A stretch of 64,000 nt of DNA from Dacryopinax spathularia (GCA_037974965.1 JBBPFI010000011.1:992001-1056000); one strand, 5' to 3'; positions 45,261 to 56,322 are shown, numbered from the stretch's first letter. A program made the numbers and translations. The notes: generated from the sequence alone by a model not told the origin.

Positions 45261-46469
45261 TTACATCGCTTTGATGGTCTGTACCATTGTTAGCAAGGTG
45301 TAGGGGGGATAAGCTTCAACGCGTACAACACGTATGGGCTCCCAACCGGCACGCCGCGTGGCCGCGAGGTCGTAAGAGCCATATATGTACGTCGGTACCT
45401 CATAGTCGCCGTCCCAAAGCCAGAGAATGAGCGGTGTGGTCGCTGGGAAGCGTGTGAGAAATAGCCATGGATGAGGCGGGTAACGAGGCAGGGTAGCACG
45501 TACGGTCGGCAGACCCTGTAGGATCCGTCCACACCACGCTCAGAGTGCCGTCCGATGAGATGTAGTACTGTTGAAACGGTCAGTCTCTATCTATGAACGT
45601 CTTCGCACTTGAAGCGTAGGCCGCGCTAAGGCTGCAACCTACGGCCTCAACGTACCACGTCTGTCTCATAGTACACCGGATCTACCGACCAGCCTGACAA
45701 TGACGGGGCCGAACCAGGCTGGGCGTTTGGACCGACTGCAGCCATGGTCAGACTTGTTGAAGAGCGGGAGCAAGTATACTTACGAGACTGCACATTCTCC
45801 GTGGTGAAGACGGTGACGGGGCTGGGACTTCATCAGTGCAGGCAACCGCAGAGGGACGTTGTACGAACTAGGTTGTGTCCGAGCCTTGGTCAGGTGTATC
45901 GGCTTCCGCAGTTAATAACTTGCCGTTGGAGCTGCCCTGTTCCGTGAATCAGTAACCATCCGGACAGCCGCTGATGCAGACGCTCACGGGGGAGACTACA
46001 GTTAGGGACGCAGGGATGGACGACCCCTCCGGTTGGGAAGAGGTGAAGAGAAGTGCGTCTTCTGCGCTCACACAGGACACTGCTGGATCCCCGGCGTACG
46101 CGCCTACATAGCAGTACGGCGCGGTTTGAGCGTCCATGTACACTCCGAGAAGGAATGTACTCGGAAGTCTGTGGTCAGCCGGCCGGTGTGAGCATGTGTT
46201 GCAAGCGGGCTCTCGGAGAAACGACGAACCCAGACCGCCTCGCGAGGGATGGACCTGTGACAGCCAAAAGTGATCAGCAAAATACGACCATGAACCCCGG
46301 TAGTGAAAGTCTTACCAGTGCGAGTCGCATTATACAGCCTATCAGGCCGGACGGGAGGAAGCCCTCGAGCGAAACGGCTCGCGTTGGTGTCCCGGGGGGT
46401 GCGGCCAACGACGAACGGCAGGAGGCCGATCAGGATGCACAGCATGGAAAGCAGATCCAAACGCTTCAT
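45261..46469 (-). CDS. secreted TNADRFARGLPPL-family protein, copy 9
   Basis: The signal peptide MKRLDLLSMLCILIGLLPFV starts at 46469. Exon 1 ends TNASRFARGLPPV, RPDRLYNATRTG. Exon 2: FLLGVYMDAQTAPYCYVG, 12-residue cysteine spacing (AYAGDPAVSC), then QPEGSSIPASLTVVSPV. Exon 3 reads GKLLTAEADTPDQGSDT. Exon 5: GPNAQPGSAPSLSGWS with YYETDVV; exon 6: YYISSDGTLSVVWTDPTGS; exon 7: TTPLILWLWDGDYEVP with YIYGSYDLAA. The last exon (TIKAM, stop 45261-45263) follows a GTACAG acceptor. Its nearest relative is copy 8 across GPI3. A Mutator-like MITE sits about 175 bp upstream of its start. Confidence 0.75.
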
Positions 46470-46643
46470 TCTTGACTGATACTTTAGCTGTAAAGACAGG
46501 AAGGTAGAGGATTAGGCGGGCCGAGGGGCAGGCAAGTGGGAGGGAGCCAAAGAAGGAGGATGCCGAGAAAGTCAAAGCAGCTGCGGGTACTTATGTATTA
46601 TGAATTCATCCCCGAGAGAACTTCCTCGCCAGCCTCACGCCAC

Positions 46644-47152
46644 GAGGTAATTGCCAGAATGCCCCGTTTCGGACGCGGAATTGCTACAATACCCTGCCCG
46701 GGTGCAGTTTGCCAGAATGCCCCAAGGCTCGGGGTCCTGCTGGCTCGCGCGACGCGGAATTGGGACCCTAGCGGTGAAGTGTACAAAAAATTCAATGTAG
46801 AAAATTACAATCGTACAGCAAAGGTATAACAAGTTATGACATGCTTGTCAATAGAAATAAACTTTGAGGTCTTGAACATACGGCTTACAACCTCCTTTGA
46901 GATTAAACCCCTGCTTTGATTCACTAATTTGGTCTTTTCTACTTGGACTGCAGAGCATAAACAGCTATTTTTCTTAACTGTTCCAGTAGTAATGCCAGCC
47001 GCCATTTTTTGTACACTTTACCCATCAGGGTCCCAATTCCGCGTCGCGCGAGCCAGCAGGACCCCGAGCCTTGGGGCATTCTGGCAAACTGCACCCGGGC
47101 AGGGTATTGTAGCAATTCCGCGTCCGAAACGGGGCATTCTGGCAATTACCTC
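46644..47152. mobile_element. Mutator-like MITE with ~150-bp terminal inverted repeats, 509 bp
   Basis: The ends read GAGGTAATTGCCAGAATGCCCC and its exact reverse complement. Arms 46644 to about 46790 and about 47005 to 47152 are nearly identical in inverted orientation, differing only near their inner ends. A perfect 10-bp duplication CTCACGCCAC flanks the element (46634-46643 and 47153-47162). Long arms plus a 9-10 bp duplication fit the Mutator (MULE) superfamily. TTGCCAGAATGCCCC occurs twice in each arm. The roughly 215-bp A/T-rich core has no transposase. Near-identity of the arms suggests recent movement. Confidence 0.85.
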
Positions 47153-47162
47153 CTCACGCCAC

Positions 47163-47696
47163 CGCTGGACATTGTTCATTTGAAACGAGGCTAACGACAG
47201 GACCTGTCAGGAACGGAGTTGGAATGCATTCGGCACGAATTCCGCACAGAAGGTCAGGGTCCGTCATATTGCACAGCAGCACGTGACACAGGCACCGTTC
47301 CTCAGTGTGACGGTCTGTGCTCAGCGTTGCGAGCCAGTAGCACTACATACAGTAGTAGGAGTTAGTATAACAACCAGGCACATTGGCTACTGACTAGAGG
47401 CGGGTCCCGGAGCCTGGTTACAAAGGAAGTTGTGTGAGGCGAGAGCTTAGAATAGCCGTTACCAGTGCTGTACCTTTGGCGCGGGTTCGGAGGGGAGCGA
47501 TGTAAGGGCTCCCATGCCCGGGAACATAATGTCTTCTGTAGCATTTCATTCTCTCCTAAATACCATAACTTTGTACAGCAGTGTGTAATCCAGCCCTTTC
47601 CCGGGCAGGAGGGTGGACGCCCGCGACATCGGAGCCTTGTAAGCCTCTCTCCATTCCGATCACAGAGTCCGTGAGTACGTCGTTACAACAGAAAGC
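47163..47696. other. intergenic, no supported gene
   Basis: Nothing recognised between the MITE and the 3' end of the SnoaL-like gene. Confidence 0.5.
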
Positions 47697-48369
47697 TCAG
47701 CCGCGCTTCTGGTCCTGCTCCAGCTTGCGCGCGTCTTCTTCCTCCGTCTTCGGAATCCCAACAATATGAGGTGTAATCACCGCGTTCATTTTCCTCAACA
47801 GCTGCGAAATCTACGCATCAGCACATGGGACGGATGGAGAGGTGATGCACGCACATAGACCATACTGTTCGACGGGATATTCTCCATCGGCCTATCCTGC
47901 AGCCGAGTGATCTTCCCCGTCTTCGCGTCAGAGTAGATGATAACGGTCGTCTTCATCCCCACTTCGTTCCCGGCGGGCTTAAACACGAACAGCTGGTCGA
48001 GGTCCATCTCGATCCTTCCGTCGGGCGAAACGGACTTGGCCAAGTGGGAACGCGTGATGCTCTCCTTTGTCACTTTGGGAAGACCGTAGAACTGGCCGCC
48101 TGTAGATTGCCGTCAGGACTGAGCATGAGGGGCGCAGGCAGAGAGTGGGACGCACCGATCTCCTCCCTTCCCTTTGCGGTCGCGAACGCATCCTCGTACA
48201 CCCCGTCCTCCGCGAACATGTTCAGCTTCTCGAGCGTCGGTTTAGCCTGGAAGAGGTCCAATACGCAGCCAACGTGCTTCCGCTGGAGGTCGCTGAGCTC
48301 CACACCGGGCGCGACGTGGATATCGGTATTCTGGATCTCGTGTAGCTCGGAGTTGGTGACCGTGCTCAT
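47697..48369 (-). CDS. NTF2/SnoaL-like fold protein
   Basis: Three exons. The first starts MSTVTNSELHEIQNTDIHVA at 48369 and continues KPTLEKLNMFAEDGVYEDAF, the usual opening helix of the SnoaL/NTF2-like cone fold, ending EEIG at a GTGCGT donor. The second has GQFYGLPKVTKESITRSHLA, MDLDQLFVFKPAGNEVGMKT and RLQDRPMENIPSNSMVY. The third (ISQLLRKMNAVITPHIVGI) ends in a charged tail EDARKLEQDQKRG with stop at 47697-47699. About 180 residues, normal for fungal members. Some relatives are enzymes (cyclases, isomerases), others only bind ligands; I see no residues that decide. Confidence 0.8.
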
Positions 48370-48899
48370 TTTCGCGCTGTCGAGTAGAAAGATGATGGAA
48401 GAAGTGGGAAGGCTTCATCGTCGAGGGGACGCTATGGCGGGCAACTCTGTTGCCCAAAGTTGGCTGCGTCATTGCGGCGATCTCCATGTGCGGGGCGATC
48501 GGTGCGAGAAGGGGACGACTGTCTCAGTTGACTCGGCATATTCCTGCCGCTTATATGGCGAGCTGGTCGGCACGAGGGATATACAAGTTGTGTGATGTTG
48601 TGTAGAGTAGAGATTGGTTGGACGGAATTCAAGACCAGCGTGTCCTTGGCGGACATAATCCGACTCTTCTGCGGCTTAGTAGGGTTCCCGAACGACGCAG
48701 AAGCTAACCCGGTTTGGTCAGAAATGCCAGCTCAGCAAAATACACACCGCACTTGGACAATGGTCACTAAGGACATGCACCGGCCGTGCCTCAATGCTGC
48801 CTGCCATAAAGGTGCACGACCATCATGGACGATCAAGCGAGGCGATATGCCTGCACAGGTGCGCCCTTTGTACTACCATCCCCCCTAAATTGGCTGATG

Positions 48900-49552
48900 C
48901 ATTGTGGGCGCCAGCGTCGATCGACTCCCCAGTCGGAAGTTCCTTCAGTGCAAAGGCACATACTTACTCAGACTCCGGGTCGGAGACAGGGAGGAATGGA
49001 TGAGCCGGGAAGTGAGGACGAGAGGCACCAGGGCTGCGTGCGAAGCGATGGAAGATATGGACGACCTGCCACAGTCTGTCAACCCACTTCCTGCTCCCAT
49101 CGGGATACGCATGCTGATAAGGATATCAGTCAGATCCATCCGACCGACTTTGTGCAAGCCACAGTATGCAAACGGCGCCGGTCAGGGCAGATGAAAGAGC
49201 TCGGGCGACTCGTCATGCGTGCTGGGGATTGGGCAAGGTCCACGGAAGGTGCGTCTCACTATCATCAACGGGGATGCCGATTCCTGTGGCTCGTGCTGAT
49301 ACCTTTCCGTATCAGTCGATCTGGTCCACCTGGATATGCCTGCCAGTCCTAGGGCGCTCAATCTCAAGCTTCGATTGCTGATGAGAGAAGAGGACGGGTC
49401 TACTCTATCCTCGCAGACGAGTTTGCGATAGAAGATGCTCTTTCACTAGTCGATAATCTTGGCTCTTCCACGGGGTTGAATGAGGTGAATCAGGCTCTTG
49501 AGCCGGCCAAGGTGGCTGTGGATGCGGCGAGAGCCTTGAGGCAGACATGAAA
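48900..49552 (+). pseudogene. relic of an NLR gene (C2-like N-terminal segment)
   Basis: The frame from about 48904 reads GASVDRLPSRKFLQCKGTYL then EEWMSREVRTRGTRAACE. This aligns with exon 2 of the NLR at 52 kb (GARVEGLLVRKLPKLEGKYV and GGWMTRELKTRGTVADWN). Further on, a separate frame near 49380-49552 reads ADEFAIEDALSLVDNLG and ALEPAKVAVDAARALRQT, and then stops. No NACHT or WD40 sequence follows before the DUF4336 gene. I read it as a truncated, decaying duplicate. A short functional protein cannot be excluded, but frames change without clean splice sites. Confidence 0.5.
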
Positions 49553-50408
49553 GCTGCAGGTGGACAATTGGCGCTGGTTCATGCATGCCTTAGATAGGGT
49601 AGTGGCGGTACGTCAACATCACGATTCCCTGGCGATGCCCCTCCAGAGCATGCGGACCGAGCATGACGGGGTATCCCTCTGCCAAGATGGCTTGGACGGG
49701 AGTGTCTGCTGCATACAGCGTACCGCACCCCGTGCCGTCGACACCTACTACCTGACTGATACTGAATACGGTCCTCAAAGAACGTCGCAGGGTACAGACG
49801 ACGCAAACGCAATTCGACAGCTACGTCTGCCTCTCTTCGCGCAAGAGCAAGACCAGCTGATTCGCCTACACATTTGCCAACCCTGGATTGTACCAAATCT
49901 ACCACTTTGAGAGCGGGTGGATTAAGCGCAATGTTACCGATCTTATGCTCTGGTTGCTGCCGGATAGGCTGCGTAGTCTGCACTCTAGGAGTGTGCGCGA
50001 TGGTCTTTCTGGGACCGACGATTCATCCTAATTTGAGCGGGTTGGCTCGGCGAGAAGGGACGTTGGGCGGAGTATTGCGGTCAACCGCGATTAGTAGCGC
50101 CTGCTTTACTCGTTCATGTTCTGGTCTGTATTACGATAGATGAATGCGGAAGTGCTGCTATGCTGAAGGCTTGGCAAAGCACGGTACGATGTTTGCGCAA
50201 ATAATGGGATCAAGTGATGCGAATCAGATTAGATTGTGGCCGTCTTGGGGCACTGATCGATCGAACGACGATGACGCGCTTTCGATGTTTGGATATCGGC
50301 GACACCATCCAAGTCGTCTTGGCTCACAACCTGTTCACCACCATTATAGCTTATCGCCCCTCATCTTCTACTTTTGTTGCTGTAACCAGCTAGTCCCAAT
50401 ATACAGTA
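49553..50408. other. intergenic, no supported gene
   Basis: Open frames on both strands without recognisable domains; possibly further decayed NLR sequence. Confidence 0.4.
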
Positions 50409-51586
50409 ATGGCAGATACTGTCATTCGCGAGGTGACATCTCTGTATCATATCGCACGATGATCGGCCGTACTCATCCCAAACTCAGGTCGCACCTAGCG
50501 TTTGGATCTTCAGCAGGTACGCCCGACGCTACATCCTAGTCCCTCTACATTCTCATACTGTGTACCACAGGTCTTTCTCGCGATTCGGTATCATTCCCCT
50601 CGGCGGTCGGTCGACAGCGATCAAGCTCGAAAACGGGGAGGTGTGGGTTCTGGCATCGACGACGCTTGATGCACCGACGAAGGCGAAGCTGGATGAGTTG
50701 GGGCCTGTGAGGTACGCAGTGACGCATCTACCCTCAACCACCTAGAAGCAAGTATTGAGGTTCAGATAGGTACATCATGGCGGCGGATGCGGTGCATACC
50801 ATGTTCATCAGTCCGTCTCTATCACCGCTGGTCTCGACTCGCGAGGCGAGCTAATGACCCGATAGGCGAATTCAAGAATGCATATCCCAATGCGAAATGC
50901 ATAGGCGTCGAACCGTTAGGGGAAAAGCGTAAAGACATTAACTGGGATGGACGTGCGTCATCAATACCTAAACTGGAGCTGCTCGAGGGCTGACGAGGCG
51001 GAGGCGGTAGTGTATGGGAAGGATGCGCCTGGGACGACGTATGGTTTCGAGCCGGAGGTGCGTATGCTCCGTCTTGGCGCATCTTTCGTGCTGCTGACGA
51101 CCGACCAGATTCAGGCGCAGTTAGTGCTGTCCTTCATACGAGAATGAGCATGTAGTGCTGATGGAAGCGAGGTAGCTATTTCTCCACACATGTGAACAAG
51201 GACGTCGCCTTCCTGCACGCCCCCTCGAAGACGCTGATCGAGGCCGATCTGCTATTCAACCTGCCCGCCAAAGAGCAGTACTCCAAAACCAGCTCTCCGA
51301 CCTCGTTCATCCAACGCTGGACGGGTTTCGGGCCCGAATCGAACCTTCACAAGCGAGTAGGGCTGATGCTCGGGAAAGACAAAGCGTACGCCCCGTTTCT
51401 CTTCACTTCTCCCATGCCCGGATCCGCAAGTAGGCACTAACCCTCACGGGCAGGATTATGAAAGCCGACGTAAAAGCGGTCGCGGGCTGGGATTTTGAGC
51501 GGATTATACCGTGTCATGGGGATGTTATCGAGAAGGAGGGGAAGAAGGCTTGGATGAGCGCCTATGAGTGGTTGTTGAATGCTTGA
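50409..51586 (+). CDS. DUF4336 domain protein (metallo-beta-lactamase-like fold)
   Basis: Exon 1 is tiny (MADTVIRE, from 50409). A 55-nt GTGACA...CTCAG intron joins it to VAPSVWIFSR, and another leads to SFSRFGIIPLGGRSTAIKL, the conserved DUF4336 opening. Then: VWVLASTTLDAPTKAKLDEL, YIMAADAVHTMFISEFKNAY, PNAKCIGVEPLGEKRKD, FLHAPSKTLIEADLLFNLPA, then DVKAVAGWDFERIIPCHGDV and a last exon ending MSAYEWLLNA with stop at 51584-51586. The domain resembles metallo-beta-lactamases (PCHGDVIE recalls a metal-ligand histidine), but no reaction is known to me. At least six introns, all short and GT-AG by eye. Confidence 0.82.
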
Positions 51587-52146
51587 AGCTCGTCGCTCAT
51601 GGTTCTACGTTTGTGCGTTTGTTGGTTGACGTCGGAGCCGGGGGCTTGAAGGGAGGCTGGACGGGGCGAGTAGCGGATGCAGACATCAGCATAGTAGTCA
51701 GTATACAATAGTTAACTTCTAGCACTGCAGGCGAACTTGTGTTCCCGGCAGAGTTAAGAATGTGAATCCCGAGTGGCAGTGCAGCCATGATCATAACAAC
51801 GGAGTCCCGGGACGGCGTTGGGAGTCTCCGTGATGGCTGCCCAAGATATACCCAAGATATAATCATCCCATTATGCTACAAAGGCACTTCTCTCGGATAT
51901 CTGGCGCAACGCGAAGTCGATGTCCGCAAATGATTGACCGATAGGGGCATCAGCATAGGCTATTCTGAGCAACATACCGGGATTGGTCGTGCCAGCGCAT
52001 TAGCACAGCTGTGCACCAGGACTCGACCATGGCGTCTATTATCCATCCTCCTTCGACTCAGCTCTTTGCTCTTTACTTTCGACCGAGCATACACTACCTG
52101 AGCCGATTTTACAAGCGTATCGAGCTTGCTGAGACGATTATCGACG
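51587..52146. other. intergenic, no supported gene
   Basis: Promoter side of the second NLR gene. No motif was recognised. Confidence 0.45.
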
Positions 52147-55100
52147 ATGAGTGAGAATACAGTGGAACAGTTGGGTATAAGGAAGAGATACATCTTCAGA
52201 GGTGCGTAGCTTAGCTCTAGGGCTTGTTCAACGACTGATCTCCCTGTAGGCGCTAGAGTGGAAGGGTTGCTAGTACGCAAGCTGCCGAAGCTGGAGGGCA
52301 AGTACGTGTTATCGATCGACATCGGCGCTCGGGGAGGCTGGATGACGAGGGAGCTGAAGACGAGGGGGACAGTCGCGGACTGGAACGAGCAACAGGATCG
52401 ACATGAATTGTGCGCCCCCTTGTTAGCATGATGCGACCGGCGAGCTGACTGTCGAAGCAGTGAGAGCAGTCCCGCAGAGGATGTTCAGATTTCTTTGTGG
52501 ATGAATCGCGCGTTTCGGAACGCACTGCAACTCGGGGAGGTTGTGCTAAGCCTCGATGAGTGGATAAGCGCCGTACAGCGTACGTCCCTTCGTATACCCT
52601 GTTGGCTCTTTCTGATGTTCCGCTGCGTTCCAGCAACCATTTTCGTCCTGAACACTGCCGCCAAGATCACAAATCCCATCACACTCCAGGTGTTCATAGA
52701 AGAAGTCATGAAAGAGGCAAGGGAGTCAAAGGAGGAAGGCGACGTACAGGCTGCTGAACGAGCAGAGGCAGTGGAACGGGCCGAATCGGACGCTGAGGCG
52801 ATGCACATGGGCAGAGCGGTTGGCCGGCTGGAAGCCGTCGTCGAACAAGGCAGCAAGGCACAGGATTCGGTGTCCGCCATAGCGCAAGCGTGCGGATCGC
52901 TTCTGGATAACCTAGAGTGGTTCGCGGACGTGATGGATACGGTAGCAGAGGTACGTATGGAAAAATACACGTGTCGTGCAACTCTAAAATCGGCGGATCA
53001 GGTCCATCCTTACGCCAAGTTGGCTTGGACGGTCTTCTCTGCGGCATACAAGGTGGGCCCCTCGTTTCGCCTCAGGCATCCCTCCTCATCCTTTTACAGC
53101 TATTGGAGCGCCAGACCAGCCTTGATAGCAGTATCTTCGACCTGCTCGAGACATTGAAGGACGTGCACCAGTTCATTAAGGATGCAGCTGCGGTCAAGCA
53201 AATAGCCGCCGCACCTGGACAAGACACGCTTCGTGAACGCGCTCTTTGTCGCCTAAGCAGCCAAACGATCGAGTGTGCCCACTTCATCTCAACCTACAGC
53301 AAAGACAAGAGCTTCTGTATGTGTTCTGCTCAGCTCTTTGAGAGCGCAATGGTTGATGCTGTCATAGTCGTCCGATTAGTGAAGCAAACCGGGTCTACTG
53401 CAAAGGACACGATAGGAAAATACGTGGAGAGCTTCGAGAAGCTGAAGAAAGCCTTTTTGGATGGGTCCCATGTGCAGATGGAGATCGTTGCGTTCAGATT
53501 GGTTGGCAAACTTGACGACCTCTGTGAGCCCCAGCTTGTCGTTGTTAGATTCTCGCCTTTGCCGACCATCACGCAGCTGCGACGCTCGACGTGCACCAGA
53601 TCCCATACGTCATTGAAGCCGGCTACGAGCCCAGTAAACGCTGCCTTGCCGGGACTAGAATTAAGCTCCTGGACGAAATAACGGAATGGGCGTCCAGCGA
53701 GGATCCAAGTACGCCTCGTGTCCTCGTCCTGGCCGGGCCCGCTGGAACTGGCAAATCCACGATTGCCCATACGGTGGCTGGACGGTTTGATGATATAGGC
53801 CAGCTCGGTGCAACCTTTTGCTTCAACAGGAGCGAGGCAGCAAGGAGGACGCCTGCGTCGTTGTTCCGCAACATCGCACGTGACCTGTACAAGAATCGTC
53901 CTGCGTTCAAGCTCGCGCTGGCACAGTCCATCGCAGATGACGCCGACGCGTGTGGAACGAAGGACGTGGCTCGGCAGTTCGAACGATTCCTCCTCGCTCC
54001 CGCCAACATGCTCCTCGTCAGCGGCACGGTCTTGATCGTCATCGACGCTCTTGACGAAAGTGGAACAGCCCGTGATCGAGAGGGCTTGTTATCCATTCTT
54101 AGTGCACGACTGAAGGACCTACCGCCGATGTTCCGGTTTCTGGTCACATGTCGACCGGAACTGGACATTCTTGAAAGCATGGAACCCTCGTACGATATCA
54201 GGCTGCATAGGATGCCGACCGTGAAAACCGAGGAGACTCTGCCGGCCGACATTCTCCGCTACATCCGACACAAGCTCTCAGATAAGGCAGGCAACCTGCT
54301 TACCGGCCTCGACGATCACTGTTGCCGATCATTGCGCGAACGAGCCGAAGGCCTATTTCAGTGGGCATTTGTCGCGTGCGACTTCATTCTTGGAGAGCGA
54401 CGCGCGCGTACGATGGCTGGGAGGCGATATAAGAAGCTAATGGCTTCTCCGCGAGGGGGTAATGCTCTAGACAACCTGTATGAGGCGGTGCTATCGGACC
54501 TGTTCAGCGATGGGGATGCACTCAACGCGCTCAAGATCTCGATGGGGATGCTCCTGTTCGCTGTTGAGCCTCTTTCTCGACAAATGCTTCGCACCATGGT
54601 CGGCTATCTTCAACCAGAGATGGAGGTGGATATCGAATATTTGAAGGATGACACGGTTCTGCCCTCCTTGGGTTCCCTCCTCACCGGTGTCGACAGTGAG
54701 ACTCAGCCAATTCGGCCTCTCCACTCCTCGTTGCAGGACATGTTGTGTAGCCAAGAGCGGGGTGGAAAGTACTATGTTGGAAGTGTAGTGAACCATACAC
54801 GGCTGGCCACGTCGACGCTCGGTCTGCTGAACGATCGATTACACTTCAACATGGGCGAAGTACGCAGCTCATATCTCCTCAATCGCCAAGTCGACGGTCT
54901 GGAGACCAAGGTGGGGCAAGAGCTGCGTTACGCATGCCAACACTGGGGATATCATTTGTCGAGTTGCGATGCAGATCTTAGGAAGGATGGTGCGGGCGCC
55001 GTACTCGGCGAACTGCTGCGTACCCTTCTCCTGGAGAAATTATTGTTTTGGATCGATGCCGGGAGCGTGGCTCGCATTATTGCGTCCCTCGCTCCCTGCC

Positions 55101-55939
55101 TGTCCTTTGCTCTGACGAAGATACCCGTAAGTGTTCTTTCGCGTTTGTCGATGGTCACTGAGCTCCTGACATAGACCGATGAGACCGCTCTGATCGCCAT
55201 GGCCAGGGATGCGCAGCGTTTCTTGCGACAATTCGGATTCGTTATTGGGCAATCTGCGCCCCATGTGTATGTCTCTGCCCTCCTTTGGACTCCTTCCCAA
55301 GTCCCGCTTTACCGCTCCAAGATGGGGAAATATTGGAGAGGCGGGAGGATTACGTCTGGCGGAGTATCCTCTTGGCCGGCATTGCATCGAATTCTGCACG
55401 GACACACGAATTGGATCACCTCCGTCGTGTTCTCCTCGGACGGCGCGCGGCTCGCATCATGTTCGAGGGACGAGACTGTGCGCCTCTGGAACGCGGAGAC
55501 GGGCGACCCGGTCGGCGAGCCTCTCACGGGACACACGGATTGGGTCAACTCGGTTGTGTTCTCCCCGGACGGCAGGCGGCTCGCCTCGTGCTCGGGCGAC
55601 CGGACCGTGCGCCTCTGGACCGCGGAGACGGGCGACCCGGTCGGCGAGCCCCTCACTGGACACACGGATGCGGTCCGCTCGGTCGTGTTTTCCCCGGACG
55701 GCACGCGGCTCGCCTCGTGCTCGGAAGACCAGACCGTGCGCCTGTGGAATGCGGAGACGGGCGAACCGGTCGGCGAGCCTCTCACGGGACACAAATATTC
55801 TGTCACCTCGGTCCTGTTCTCCCCGGACGGCGCGAGGCTCGCCTCGTTTGGCTCGTACGACGAGACCGTGCGCCTGTGGAACGCGGCCACGGGCGAACCG
55901 GTTGGCGAGCCTGTCATGGGACACACGTATTGGGTCAAC
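52147..55939 (+). CDS. NACHT-WD40 (NLR-like) gene, WD40 tail interrupted by an LTR retrotransposon
   Basis: It starts MSENTVEQLGIRKRYIFR at 52147; an intron then leads to GARVEGLLVRKLPKLEGKYV (C2-like segment), ending DRHEL at the intron position shared with the NLR at 24 kb. Helical exons follow (AERAEAVERAESDAEAMHMG; LLETLKDVHQFIKDAAAVKQ). The NACHT domain is in the large exon from about 53.6 kb: Walker A AGPAGTGKST, Walker B VLIVIDALDESG. After an intron near 55130-55175 come WD40 repeats: four complete and the start of a fifth (GHTYWVN), where the 5' LTR begins at 55940. The repeats are nearly identical in DNA (129-132 bp period from about 55402). The rest of the propeller, if present, would lie beyond the element. 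As it stands the product would end shortly inside the LTR. Confidence 0.83.
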
Positions 55940-56304
55940 TGTGCTGCGTGCCGTAATTTTCGGCATCCGATAGCCGATATTGGTAATAAACGTCCCTTAT
56001 ATTCACATATGCACCCGCTGTTATAACCGGAGTCCGCTTATCGGACTTCGGGACTTTTTGTACTATAATAGTTCAGGGCTTTCGCCCTAGTGAAAAATGC
56101 ATCTCTTACCATTCCTTCTCACTGACGCCTAAGTCCGATATCGCGTATCGGTCCGCACTCTCATTACTGCTTAACTAAATTCATTACTACTACTGTCAAT
56201 CATACTACAAACGTAACTACCGACGCGACCGATATTGCTTATCGGCACCCGGGCTACGGTACCTCGCATACCTCTTTACTCCTAAATACTGGGGGAACAG
56301 GTCA
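55940..56304 (+). repeat. 5' LTR, 365 bp
   Basis: TGTGCTGCG...GAACAGGTCA, directly after GTCAAC of the NLR gene. It contains two 17-bp sites CCGATA-N5-TATCGG at 56135-56151 and 56229-56245, and seven CCGATA/TATCGG hexamers in all. About 93% identical to the solo LTR near the left end. Confidence 0.93.
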
Positions 56305-56306
56305 TT

Positions 56307-56322
56307 TGGAGCCCAACGCGAG
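56307..56322 (+). other. candidate primer-binding site
   Basis: TGGAGCCCAACGCGAG begins two bases after the 5' LTR. It starts with TGG, as expected for pairing with the CCA end of a tRNA. The tRNA was not identified. Confidence 0.6.
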
